From the NCBI GenBank assembly GCA_037962975.1, contig CM075669.1:187186501-187250500 (forward strand): DNA of 64,000 bases, written 5' to 3'. The position numbers and the translations under genes are program-made. The stretch is from Clitoria ternatea (Eukaryota; Streptophyta; Magnoliopsida; Fabales; Fabaceae). Shown piece after piece: positions 22,660-34,583 of this stretch; positions within the stretch are counted from its first letter, which is position 1, and the number at the start of each line of letters is the position of its first letter. The notes below the pieces were generated by a model. It saw only the letters and a program-made list of their open reading frames with translations. It did no database searches and was not told the origin of the DNA.

Positions 22660-23060
22660 AGCACAACACCGACTCCATCCAACCCCTCAGCTGTAACACC
22701 GACCGGTTCTTCTCCACAACGTCCAGCAACCCAAACACCGGATCAACCTTCCATCCATTCACTCCAATACTGGCTCCATCCATTCACACCGGATCAACCC
22801 TCCATCCACTCACACCGGCCACAATCAACTCAACACCGGATCAACCCTCAAACCACTCCTTCCAATTCTTCACAGCCAACACCGGATCAACTCCAAACAC
22901 CGGATCATTCTACACCGACCCCTCAAACCACAACACCGGATCAAACTATAACACCGTCCAATTCCAACTTAACACCGTCCAGTTCTCCATCCAACAACAA
23001 CGCCGACTCTCCTCAAGCCATAACATCGTCCCCTCTCCTTTGAACACCGCCAGACTCCTC
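22660..23060 (+). repeat. ACACCGGATCAA-type array in U3 of D
   Basis: A C-rich degenerate repeat built on ACACCG, ACACCGGATCAAC and CATCCA words. It leaves one frame open for 139 codons (22627-23043), giving a Pro/Thr/Ser/Gln-rich string. Because it lies upstream of the TATA box and is pure repeat, I regard it as non-coding. Confidence 0.55.
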
Positions 23061-23339
23061 TCCTACCAACACCGCCCAGCAACACACTCTCTTCACACCA
23101 TCTAGAAACCAGCACCTTCCAGCAAGCTATCACTCGGTCTTGTGGAAAAACAGCACTTTTCCACTCGGAATTTCTCCACCTGCACCAATCATCACTAAAT
23201 CCAAGCACCGAATTATTGGAAATATTAAAATACGTAAATTGGAAACAAGTTGGCACAGCTGGAACTCACATGCACCGAAAGTTTCTTCCACTTGCAATTT
23301 TAACGCGTTTTCTTAGCTGGATTCCTCTATTCCTTCGCC

Positions 23340-23347
23340 TATAAAAA
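23340..23347 (+). promoter_or_regulatory. TATA box in LTR of D
   Basis: CCTATAAAAACAGG, with a long pyrimidine-rich leader downstream and a donor-like CCC/GTAAGT at 23613, about 270 bases later. This marks the U3/R boundary region of D. Confidence 0.65.
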
Positions 23348-24342
23348 CAGGAGCAGCTAATCCAACATCCATCAGCGAATTCCCATCCTTTCTCTTCGTT
23401 CCTTTCTCTTTTTTTCTCTTTAGTTTTCTTCTTTTTCCCTTTTTCTTTCTCTGTTCATTTTTCTTCTCTTTCTTTTTATTTTCTTTTCTTTCTTTTATTT
23501 TGTAAGAGTGGTAAGGGCTGTAAAAGTGAGAATTCCAATTTGTAATTGGTGGAGAAATTATTGCAACAAGGAAATACAGTGGTAAAATTATTCTGAGCTT
23601 TTGGAGAAACCCGTAAGTCTTTATTTTTACCATGACTTGTATGTTTTATTTTTCCATCATTTATATGAATTTGAATTATTTCATGAGTAACTAAATTAAT
23701 TATCTTGGGATGAAAGGGGTGTGATAATATTTTATTGTTAATATTATTTTGACTTGGAATTAAATAAATTTCTGTTTTCCATTTAGTTCAATTATACTCA
23801 ATTCTTTTAGTGATTCCTAACAAGAACCTAAATGATAAAACTATGTACTTGCGGGTATATTAGTAAGTTTAGGTAATAAATAGAATCGAGAGATTTATTT
23901 TTACCGAAAAGCTTTGAACTAAACCTAAGATTTTTGAGATGCTTTTTGTGACCTCGGTAAAACCGTGAAAGTAATCAAAATTCTTTTGAGGAAATAAAAG
24001 GGATTTTCATAAAACGATAATGGGCCTTTCTGAGGATTAAGCAGCGCTTTCCATAGGTTAGGTACATTAATAGGATTCGGAGAGGAACATATTAATTAGC
24101 TTTTGGAAAATTCACCTTGGAAAACTTAATTCGATTCTTATTTATGAAAAGTTAAAATTCATTAACATAAAATAGAGTCTTAATCTCCCGAAATCCCAAG
24201 ATACTCTCAACTCTGATTTTTTTTAAGTGTCAAGTAAATTTTGTTTCTAAATTTAGATTTTTAAATTGTGTTTTATTTTACAAAAACATTACAAATCAAT
24301 TGTGTGGATAATTAAATTTTAATATGCCGGTACTTTGAACAC

Positions 24343-24398
24343 AGTCCCTGTGGAGAACGATAATCTTTTATATTACGCGACATAACCCGTGCGCTTGC
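24343..24398 (+). other. U5 block of D, truncated
   Basis: CCCTGTGGAGAACGAT followed by ATTACGCGACATAACC and GTGCGCTTGC resembles the U5 blocks of A (7926-7980, minus) and C (about 34340-34353). In A and C another 75-85 bases follow before the LTR end; in D the block runs straight into the inverted arm. Confidence 0.65.
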
Positions 24399-25631
24399 TT
24401 AAGCGAGAAGTCTTCTTTCACTGTTTCACTCGGATATGTCTCTGGAATTGAACCACTTGGAGAGACCTTGCTCGGATTTGCTCAGGAATACACTTGGACA
24501 CCTTCCTTTACTCATTCAAATGATAAAATCATACACCTTCACTTGGAAGTCCGAGTTGATTTCCACTCGGAATTTATTTTAGTCGTCAATTAATCCATTC
24601 GGGAATCAGAGATGGCTTTGCCTTTCACTCAGAAAATTGGAGCTTGAAAGACTTTGGAATCAGGCTGATAGGAGTTCTTCCCATGTCCGAGCATTGCTTT
24701 GCTCGGAAATGCAGCTTTCTGTCCCAACTCACTCGGATGTCTTCCTTGGAGACTTCTCACTCGGGCTTAGTGTGAAACTTGAGAGTCTGCCCGAGTGTGA
24801 TTCATTTCCGGTCGGATATTTTCTTGCTTGATCAGACACTACTCGGAAATGCCTTGTTCCGCTTGAGAATGCCATCTTCCCCGAATGAAACCACTCGGAA
24901 ACCTCCTTATTCAATAGTTGTTTTTTCAGTGGCTTCTTCTGCTCGGACAACAGTTTTGACCACTAGGGAGTTTTCCAATAGGAGGCAGTTTTGCACAGAA
25001 AAATAGTTTAGACTTGTTTCAATCAGCATTTCTTCACTCGAATTATTTGCAATCAGAAAACTCCCACTCGGATTCACTTCAATCAGCAATCCTTTCACTC
25101 AGAGAATAGCTTTGGACAACATCTATTCAAAGTCAGTCCCCTTTTTTCACTCGGAATGGATGCAGTCGGGGAAGTTTCCACTCGGAATCACCTCTAACCG
25201 AGACTTATTCCTTTTCAGCATTAAACCTCCAACAGAGTCAGCCATTTATCACTCGGAATGGCTTTGACAGGGAACTTTCCAGTCAGATTCTGCTCCAACA
25301 ATAAAGTATTCCACTCGGCAAAGCTCCATTCTGAGTCATTCCACTCGGATTTGGTTCTTTCTGAGTCGTCCTACTCAGATTTGGTCATTTTGAGTCAGAT
25401 TTCAGTGTAAAAAGGGGAATTCTTTCTACTTGGGCTTGTTCTTCTTGATTCTTTATCATTTTATGGTCTTTTTTCTCTTGTTATTGACCCTAATTTCTTT
25501 AAAATAACATACCCAAGTAGAATAGAGTGGAAAGAAAGCAAAAATCACAATAAATAAAGGAAATACAGTGCATAATGATTAAAATCCTAAGTAAACTAGA
25601 CCTAATTTATTGTGTTATAAAGCACTTATCA
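24396..25631 (-). repeat. Right inverted arm of D
   Basis: A reverse-complement copy of the start of D without element B. It ends at the terminus TGATAAGTGC read on the minus strand, followed by ATGAG. Several differences from the left arm are C/T or G/A changes. It preserves the empty target site of B. Confidence 0.88.
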
Positions 25632-27816
25632 ATGAGTAATTTTATTTTTCCCCTGTGACTCGATGTGTAAGTCACGAAGCCGCCCATGTATTGCTACGGG
25701 GAACTACATGTGGCCGACCCTTGTGGGGGGTGGCTTTTGATGAGCAGGTGACCCCGGTGGTCCTTGGGATCATAGCCTCCATGATTTAGATCTGGCCAGC
25801 CCGCAACACCATATGTCGAATATGTTGTATACCGTGGTCATGGTGAAAATGACCAGGTGTTGTAAGATGGGCGATGTGGTTTGGTACCAGTAAAATAATT
25901 GGTGAATGCATGCAAATTTAAGAATAAGTGTACACATTTTACTACTGTAGTAGGGTTATGATTAGATGATCATACTTGAGACCCACAATCGGTGTTATTA
26001 TTCCCACAGTCAGATCTACAATTGTTGAAACATTCCATTGTGCATATGCATTAGCTTAAGAGCATGTACATATAGCAAGGAAGTATGCCAAGGGAGATGA
26101 GTTATGATAATGGATGTATTGGAGATAATATAATGTGTTAAGACAACATGAAGATATGAATACCAAATAGTAATTTGAGTAAAATAATTTATTATGTATT
26201 AGTCCAATGTTGCAAGACTTGATTATGTACATGCTAGTATACCTTGCTTGACTTAAAATGATGTTGAGTTATGTGTGTGATAAAGATATAATGAGAAATG
26301 AGGTGTTGTGTATATGCAAGTATACATGTTTGATGCATACGTACATAATCACATGGTATTCATATTCATCCCTTTGAAATGTATGACTCACTCTCCCATG
26401 TTGTCCATTTTTAGACTTGTGATGTAGAGCATTTACGGGAGGAGTGGATATTTTGAAGTGAATTTTGGTTGAGGAGGTAAATAGTGGTATAGAAATTGCC
26501 TTGGCCGGCAAAATCTAGATTTTTGTATAGCATATAGGATGTATGTATGCTTATTTTGTTATCTAGATTATAGATGATGATTTTGAGGGTCATGCAGGAA
26601 AATTGGACCTTAGTGTGTATGGCCAATTTTCATTTCTGACCCAAATGATGTAAGATGATGAATTATGATATTCGATAATGTTAATTCTTATGAATGAATG
26701 ATGAGTATTGTGTCTTGTAGTACTTTATGGAATTTATGAGAAGATATGTTTAAATGATATGCATTGAATGAATGGTGATTGAATATGAAATGTATAAATG
26801 ATTGGATGAGATTATATTTGCATGATTGAAGGGATATAATGCATTAAAATCGGTTAAAATAGCATGAATTGAAGTTTGAGGTAAAAGTTGTGAAAAACCA
26901 ATGTATCTGCATAAGTTCTACAGAACTCACTCAAGCGAGTAGTAGTCTCGCCTGAGCGAGACCCTTGTGAAATATGGGTGTGGTCACTGGTCGAAATTCG
27001 CTCAAGCGAATAGCCTTCTTGCTCAACGAGACTCGGTTGGAATCAATGGTTGGTCACTGGACCATTTTCGCTTAGGTGAAATGGTTTGGGCTTGGGAGTC
27101 GCTCACGCGAGAGGGAAGGAAATTGGACACTGGATAATTTTCGCCCAGGCGAGCCTTGCCTCGCCCAAGCTAAAATCGGGTAGTGAGTCCCTGTTGTTGC
27201 AGGAGCAATCTCGCTCAAACGAGATGGAACTCGCTCAAGCAAGATTAGCTCCTGAGGCAACTCTCCTCCTTCGCTCAAGCGTCTCGCTAGCTCTCCCAAG
27301 TGTGGCCATCGAATCTCGCTCAAGTAAGATGAGGTTCACTCAAGCGAAGGGACCCCCTGATGTTCAAACTCTCCCTTGCTCAACATTCTTCCTGGCTTCA
27401 CTCAAGCGTTACCATGTGTGCTCGCTCAAGTGAATGTGGCTCTCACTTGAGCGAGTAGCCTTCTGATGCCCCACTTGTTTTTGTTCCAAATAAATTTTCA
27501 TTTCTTATGCCTCAAACCCTTACCATGCATCATCTTAAATGTGTTATTAGACATATTATGAATTATGGAACCTCATGAAATCCCTTCTCTTAAATTCAAT
27601 CATACAACAATCAAATTAAATTAATTCTTCCGCTGTTTCTAATTGGAAATTTATTATGAAATCTTCTTTTAATCTACCCTCTCATATCTTCATATATGGG
27701 AGTGGCTTTTTATAGATCCAGGTGTTGAACTAGAAAGCTTCACCACTTATTCTTCTTTTCATTGAATAATGATTTTAAATTCGTGAAAAATTTACCCGTG
27801 TTTTCGGGGCGTCTCA
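25632..27816 (+). repeat. 5' LTR of E, right piece
   Basis: Continues E after D and matches 39071-41140, including the box at 26341-26420, the palindrome array, and the end CATATCTTCATATATGGG...CGGGGCGTCTCA. The LTR ends at 27816 and protease-coding sequence begins at once; the primer site and gag are absent. Confidence 0.85.
26925..27456 (+). repeat. CTCGCTCAAGCGAG array in 5' LTR of E
   Basis: Many copies and variants (CTCGCCTGAGCGAG, TCGCTCAAGCGA, CTCGCTCAAACGAG) on both strands, about 30-45 bases apart, separated by semi-conserved linkers such as GGTCACTGG. The equivalent array in the 3' LTR is at 40321-40792. Confidence 0.8.
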
Positions 27817-30800
27817 CTGAGGATCTTGTTTGTGGTGAGTGTGAAATCCTTGGTACTTCGGTATATGTTATATTCGATTCTGGTGCTACGCATTTATTCA
27901 TTTCCAAGGATTGTGTGAGGCGCTTGAAGGTGCCTGTTTGCATGATGAGGGTTTCCATAATAGTGACTACACCGACCGGTGCTTGTTTGAGATCGGTGAC
28001 TCGACGTGAGAATGTCAAGATGACTCTTGAGGGTCGAAAATTTTTTGTATCTCTCATGTGTTTACCCATGAAAGACCTGGACATTATTGTAGGCATGGAT
28101 TAGTTATCCGCCAAAAAAGTCTTGGTGGATTGCCATAACAAGACGGTGATCTTCCCGACTTCTAATGTTGAAGGCTTTGGCCTACAAGGTATCTCTCAGC
28201 TTATCGTGATGTCTTGCATGGTTGATGGGAATGGTATTTGCCAATCTTGTGAAATCCCTGTTGTTTCTAAATTTTTTGACGTTTTTCCAGATGAGATTCC
28301 TAGATTGCCTCCTCCACATGAAGTGGAATTCTCTATTGATCTCATTCTTGGTGCTGAACCTATTTTTAGAGCTCTTTATAGGATGTCTCCTATAGAGTTG
28401 GCCGAATTAAAGAAGCAAGTTAAGGAATTACTTGAACGGGAGTTTATCAGCCCAAGTGTGTCTCCTTGGGGTGCTCCTGTGCTATTGGTGAAAAAGAAGG
28501 ATGGAAGCATGATATTTTGCGTTGACTATTGCCAACTCAATAAGTTAACTATCAAGAACAAGTATCCTCTTCCTTGCATTGATGATCTTTTGGATCAATT
28601 AAAGGGTTCCGTTGTATTCTCCAAGATTGACTTGCGTTCCAGATATCACCAAATTCGGGTGAAGACCAAGGATATTCCTAAAACTGCCTTCCGAACACGT
28701 TATGGTCACTATGAGTATGTAGTGATGCCATTTGGGGTGACAAATGCTCCTGCAGTTTTCATGGATTACATGAATCGCATCATTCACGAGTATCTTGACC
28801 AATTCGTCGCGGTGTTTTGGTGTATTCTAAGAGCCATGAAGAGCATGAAAGACATCTTCGCCTTGTGTTATCTATTCTTCGGGAGAAGGAATTGTATGCT
28901 AAGCTCTCTAAATGTGAATTCTGGATGAATGAGATTTCTTTTCTTGGTCATGTGATTTTCGGTGATGGAGTTGCCATTGATAAATCAAAAGTGGAAGCTA
29001 TTATGGCTTGGGAAAGACCGACGTCCGTGACAGAAATAAGAAGTTTTCTTGGTCTTACCGGTTATTATCGGAGGTTTATTAAAGGATTTTCCCGCTTAGC
29101 CTTAACATTGACTAAGTTGACTTGCAAGAATTAACCATTTATGTGGACCCGTGAATATGAAGAAAGTTTTCAAGAGTTGAAATTGACGCTTACTACTGCA
29201 CCAGTGTTAGTATTACCAGATTTGTTGGATGACTTTGTGGTATATTATGATGCTTCTATGCATGGTCTGGCTTGTGTGTTGATGCAGTGTAAACGTGTGA
29301 TAGCCTATGTGTCGAGACAGCTACGACCGCATGAGGTTAATTATCCTACACATGATCTTGAATTGGCGGGGGTGGTGTTTGCTTTGAAGTTGTGGTGACA
29401 TTACTTATATGGTTCTAAGTTTGTGGTCTTTAGTGATCACAAGAGCCTTAAGTACTTGTTTGACCAAAAGAAACTTAATATGTGCCAATGGCGATGGATG
29501 GAGTTTCTAAAAGATTATGAGTTTGAACTGAGGTATTATCCTAGAAAGGCAAATGTGGTTGCCGATGCTTTAAGCCGGAAGTCATTGCATGTTTCCACAA
29601 TGATGGTGAAAGAGATGGAATTAATTGAACAATTTAGAATCTTGAATGTGGGCGTGGAAACATATACTCCAAAGAAGATGTCCCTTGAAATGTTGACCGT
29701 TGCTAATGTGTTTCTTGAAACCGTGAAATTGCAACAATTGAAAGATGAATACTTGGTTGAAATGAAAAGAACTCAAGAAAAAGGGAAGAACTTGTTTCTA
29801 GTGGAAGGTCGGGATGGCATTTGGCATACAAAGGGCCAAATTTATGTTCCCTCGAGTGGTGATTTAAGGAAATATGTACTTAAGGAAGCTCATAAGAGTG
29901 TATTGAGCATTCATCTTGGTTCCATCAAGATGTACCAAGACTTGAAGAAGAATTTTTGGTGGCCCGGTATGAAACGTGATGTGGCGAACTTTGTTGCATC
30001 TTGCCTTATTTGTCAAAAGGCTAAGGTCAAGCATCAAATACTATCTGGTTATTTGAGACCTTTGGAGATCCTTATTTGGAAGTGGGATAGTATTGCTATA
30101 GACTTTGTTTCTGGACTACCTAGAACTCGTGCTGGAAATGATGCTATATGGGTGATTATGGATCGATTGACAAAGTGTGCTCACTTCTTGCCCATGAGTA
30201 TGAAGAGTTCCTTGGAGAGACTAACCCGGTTGTACATAAAGGAGATTGTTAGGCTGCATGGTGTGCCATCTAGTATTATATCCGATCGTGACCCTCGGTT
30301 TACTTATCAATTTTAGGGAAGTTTACATCATAAGTTAGGTTCTACGTGAAGCTTAGTTCGGCTTATCATCCTCAAACCGACGGGCAATCTGAGAGGACTA
30401 TGCAAAGCCTTGAAGATTTGTTGAGGGCTTGTGTTCTTGAGCATGGCGGGTGTTGGGAGAGATTTCTCCCATTGATCGAGTTCACTTACAATAACAGTTA
30501 CCATAGTAGTATTGGTATGGCTCCTTATGGGGCACTCTATGGCAGAAAATATAGAACCCTCTATGTTGGTTGGAGACTGGTGAGAATTTGCCTTTAGGGC
30601 CGGAGATTGTTCAGGAGACTACTGAACAAATTAAGAAGATATAAGAGAATATGAAAGTTGCTCAGGACCGACAGAAGAGTTATTATGATAAGAGGCATAA
30701 ACCACTTGAATTTTAAGTTGGTGATCACGTATTCTTAAGAGTCTCGCGTCATAAAGGAATTGGAAGGGCATTGAAAAGTGGAAAGTTAAGTCCTAGGTTC

Positions 30801-31106
30801 ATTGGACCTTATGAGATTTTGGAGCGGATTGGCGACGCTGCTTATCGAATTGTACTCCTTTCGCATCTAGCGAATCTACACAATGTATTCCATGTGTCAC
30901 AGTTGAGGAAATATGTTCATGATCCTCTGCACGTGATCCCTGTTGATGATGTGGATGTGCAGGACGACTTGTCTATTCCTCATGTTTCTGTTCACATTGT
31001 TGAGCATTCCATGAAGAAATTACGGAACAAGTTGGTACCTTTGGTGAAGGTCGCTTGGAAGCATGGAAATATGGAGACGTTCACATGGAACGTGAATATG
31101 ATATAA
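27817..31106 (+). pseudogene. Pol remnant of element E (protease to integrase)
   Basis: The region opens within the gag/protease junction. Protease shows DSGATHLFI (about 27875). RT (about 28320-29100) has PWGAPVLLVKKKDG, SKIDLRS and FGVTNAP, but the segment that should carry the catalytic double-aspartate box near 28815 is deleted: VAVF passes directly into the codons after the box, with a change of frame. RNase H (about 29200-29470) has YDAS, DLELA and FSDHKSL. Integrase has EAHKS, CLICQKAK, DFVSGLP, SDRDPRF and SERTMQSLE. The C-terminal GPY/F-like region (RFIGPYEILERIG) ends at 31106. Stops occur at 28101 (TAG), 29132 (TAA), 29396 (TGA) and 30314 (TAG); frameshifts lie near 28815, 30330 and 30590. 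It cannot give an active protein. Confidence 0.92.
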
Positions 31107-31170
31107 GGGAATGATACCCTAATGCGTTCGAATCTGGTATGTTAAATTTCGAGGACGAAATTTTCTTTTT

Positions 31171-31182
31171 GGTGGGGTGGAT
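31171..31182 (+). other. Polypurine tract of E
   Basis: GGTGGGGTGGAT directly precedes the 3' LTR start TGTAACACCC, with the TTTCGAGGACGAAATTTT box just upstream. Confidence 0.75.
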
Positions 31183-32862
31183 TGTAACACCCTAAATTTT
31201 AAAATAAAGGATTAATTAAGGAAATAATTACTAAATAGTTGTATGTGGGTTATTTAATGTCTTAAAATATTGGAAATAATTAAATTAATATTTTTGGAGA
31301 CTACTCATAATTTATTGGAGCCGAATAAGCTGAAATTAAGACCGATTAAAATATAGGTGTCGGACCAAGTATCTCCGATTAGAATGATATTGGTCAGGGC
31401 TGTCAAGAATATTACTAGGAGTCTGAATATGTGTTCAGAATAATTTTTAGATAAAGTATTGAGCCCGAACAGAGATCCTGTTTGTGGTAAAACCATGAAA
31501 TATTAATGAGAGGATAAAAATTAAAAGCAAAAGCCTTCTTTTTTCCTTTATCCTTTTCGTTGGCTCCTGTGACCAAATTGGCAAAACACTCTTCTTCTTC
31601 TCCTTCTCTTATTCTCTTCATCTCTTTTCCTTTCTAACCCTTAACCAAGGTGTTTCACCCATTCCCCCTACCATTTTTGTTTTCTCCATTGGCAAAAGAG
31701 GAGACCATGGAAGCTTGAAGTCTCCTCCTTCTCCCCTCCATTTTTCTTCGGCTTTTTTCTCCCTCTTTGGAAACCATTTTTGTTTTGGGTGAGGTAAGCT
31801 CTTCTCACCATTTTGTTTAGGTTTAATGCTATGTTTATGAGTTATTTGGACTTGGGAGAGTAATGTATATGAATGGGGGTTGGTGAAGAGCCATAAATGT
31901 GTATAAACCCTAGAGTGGGTTGTCATAAATACAAACTTTAATGGTAATAAATAAGGAAGATGAACTTGTTGTTGGAAGGAGATGAAGGTTGATGATTATT
32001 TATGAATGTTGTTGGGTTTTAGGTGAAACCCTAACTTGGAAATTTTAGGAAAAATGATAAATATGTAATGAATAATATATTTGAGAACAAATACATAATA
32101 TTGAGAATATGGGTATTGGTTGATAAATGGAGTATTGTGAATGTTAGGCTATGATTATTTTGTAGCCTTTAAATATAATGAATGAGGCTTGATGGGAAGG
32201 AATTCCCGAAGCCTAATAGATGAGGGAACGATGTCTATAATATGTCCTATGCATGTTAAGAATTTATAAATATGATAATGGTTGATTGATTGTGATTTTA
32301 TATGTATATTAATGTAGGACCCATTCCGAACGACGAGGCGGGAATGTCGTATCAATCAGAATTCTTCTCTTGAGGTAGGAGAGGAGTCTATATGTTCTAA
32401 ATGCATGAATTGAATAGTATTTGATTGTAATATGTGACAATATGCTTGTTTTCCTTGCTTGTAATGTTATGAAGAATTGTAATGTTGTTTATGATGTTGG
32501 TGATGTGTTTTGGCAACATGTATTGATGCATTTAGAATAATTGTGGTGTGCTATATAGTGGTGTGGATTGTTTGACAATGTGTTGCCTTGAATATGATGT
32601 TACACTTATGTCCACCATAAATGTGAAATGAATATGGTTGATGTTTGATTAAGAATAGGTGCGAATGAATAGCATACCTTGATTGATCGTGAAAGATTGA
32701 TGTCGTTGTGTTTGATGATGGAATTGAACTATGTTAATGAGAACTATTGAGAATGCCATACAAAAATTTAAAACAATGACAATAACCAACAATAATAAAT
32801 TCACTAAAGGCCTTGTGGTGATATTGGTGATGATGATGATGATGATGATTGATGAGTGGCAT
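31183..32862 (+). repeat. 3' LTR of E, first part
   Basis: Begins TGTAACACCCTAAATT. It contains a CT-rich leader (about 31540-31790) with a donor-like GTGAG/GTAAGC at 31794, then AT-rich DNA and a GAT microsatellite. It is cut by element C after GGCAT. Small frames here match nothing. Confidence 0.85.
32858..32862 (+). repeat. Left target-site copy of C (GGCAT)
   Basis: GGCAT at 32858-32862 and 38936-38940 flank C. The undisturbed 5' LTR of E reads GAGTGGCATGTATAGGATG at about 11120, with one copy. Confidence 0.95.
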
Positions 32863-34424
32863 TGTTAGTCCTCAAATTTCCAATAAAATCTTTAATAAAA
32901 ATTTTGTAAAAAGAATAAGAATTTGGTAAATTTGTTAGAAATTTAGGTTTGAAATTCAATAGATGGATGTTGTTGGAAATAATCTGCCCTTGATCAATTT
33001 TCTCTAGTTCTGCAGTAAAAATATGAAGAATTTAAAGAGAAAAATTGAAGAACTGCAGAGCTGACGCGTAGCATCAACACCACGTGTAGTGTGGGAACTT
33101 CTGATGCTGACGCTATGCGCACACCCACGTGTAGCTTCAGGAGCTACGTGGACACCACTGACAGGTGGTCAAGCACTCAGCCAATGACCCCTTCACTACC
33201 CACAAGTGTCCAAGCTGAATTGGGGGACAAGGCACATCTGTCTGGGCATGATTAATTAAAATAATTATACAATAGTGGCCACTTCGAGCTGATTAATGGA
33301 GGCTGAGTCAGGGACTTGACGCGTAGCATCAGGCTGGCGCGTAACGTCAGGACCTTTCCTCAGCCCTATAAATAGGGCCATTCTCCACACTTCTAAGCAT
33401 CCCATCTCACATTCTGAGTTCTCTTCTTCCCTTATATACTCGTGTTTGAGTGGTTCTTCTGTGAGTTTGTAGTTCTAGAATAGTTTTCAAGATACTTGAG
33501 AGTGTTGTGTAGTATTGTGATCGTTATACCGTGAAGTTTCCATCGCCTTCGTAATGTCAATCTCTGTAAGTATTGTTTTTACTTTCAGCATATGTAACTA
33601 ATCTGTTTATGTTGGAATTGGTGAACTAGTCTATTGAGTATGACGTTGTGAATTCGATCTCTGCATGTTTATGATTCAAGTGCATGTTAGTATTTCAATC
33701 TTTTATTAGTATGAACGTCAAACGGGAGAATGATTTTTCATGCGTATTAAAACTTGTTTTATTAGTGTGAATGTCAAATGGGAGAATGATTATTCATGCC
33801 TTATTAAAATTTATTTTAACAAAAGTAAAAGCTGGAATACCCTTAATATGCCAATTACTAGGGATAGAATTGGTGATTATTGTTGCCATAAGGCCAGGAC
33901 TTAATGCAAGTTTTTACTGAGAAAGCTCACGAGGGATCGGACTTTACTGTGAATACTTAGAATTTATATCACAAGGGATCGGTTATAATGATTTTAAGCT
34001 GCAATGACATGAACTTGATGATTAAATATGCATGTCTCGAGTTCCTCCATTGTTATTCTAGATTAGGGATCCAAATTCCAACATAATTTATTTATCTGTG
34101 TTTTATCCTCAAGTATCTTAGTTATTCTAAATTGCAACTCAACTTTTTAGATATATTGTTATTTTCTTTTTATCACATGAACAACTCAGCTATGCAATCT
34201 TGTGAATATTGTATAAATTGTATATAAATTATTCTTTTGTGAATAGGTTTCAATAAATTTACCATAGTAACTAGAAAATTACTGTAACTATTGGACTTTC
34301 AATCTGAGTGGAACGATATCTAAATTTTGAAAACTACAAACGATTGGTGCGCTTGCCAATTAAAAGACCCAATAGTAACACGGAGTTAACAAGTTTTCTG
34401 CAACACTATATTCCGGGTCTAACA
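32863..34424 (+). repeat. 5' LTR of C
   Basis: About 1.56 kb. U3 has repeated GACGCGTAGCATC and CACGTGTAGC words, a TATA box (33367-33374), a donor-like CTCT/GTAAGTATTG at 33566, two similar TTATTAGTRTGAAYGTCAAA units near 33705 and 33760, and a U5 block GGTGCGCTTGCC (about 34342-34353). It ends GGGTCTAACA. Confidence 0.92.
33367..33374 (+). promoter_or_regulatory. TATA box in 5' LTR of C
   Basis: CCCTATAAATAGGGCC is a strong plant TATA box at the end of U3; the 3' LTR has CCTATAAATAAGGCC near 37880. Transcription would start about 30 bases downstream. Confidence 0.75.
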
Positions 34425-34431
34425 AGTTTTC

Positions 34432-34449
34432 TGGCGCCGTCGCCAGGGA
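34432..34449 (+). other. Primer-binding site of C (tRNA-Asp-like)
   Basis: TGGCGCCGTCGCCAGGGA lies seven bases inside the LTR. It matches the tRNA-Asp complement seen in A except at two positions (a C for T and an A for G). Confidence 0.85.
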
Positions 34450-34583
34450 TTGAATTGATTCAGTAAAACAGTAAATTTTTAATTACCGTGGTAAGAATAT
34501 TTTTTTTACCTTAGTAAAAATTTTCAATTTATTCATTCATTCATTCATTTTAACATTGTTTTACTAACCTTTCTTTATTTAGT

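Larger units (their letters stand above)
11260..25631 (+). mobile_element. Element D: LTR-derived unit with U3-type ends at both sides
   Basis: D starts TGATAAGTGCTTTATAACA and ends with the reverse complement of the same sequence. From the left it reads as a long LTR: U3 with CCGAGTG words, palindrome array, ACACCGG array, TATA box at 23340, leader, and a U5 block at 24343-24398. There it stops and turns into an inverted copy of its own first 1.23 kb. No coding region was found. A 5-bp target copy with one mismatch flanks the whole unit, so it appears to have integrated in this form. Element B sits inside the left arm. Without B, D is about 4.4 kb. Confidence 0.75.

Noticed and set aside
22627..23043. 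Pro/Thr/Gln-rich protein
   Set aside because: Encoded by a degenerate ACACCGG repeat upstream of the TATA box.
11260..25631. D as a DNA transposon with long terminal inverted repeats
   Set aside because: Ends are TG/CA with a 5-bp target copy, and the inside reads as LTR U3, TATA, leader and U5. No transposase and no terminal motif of a known DNA transposon.
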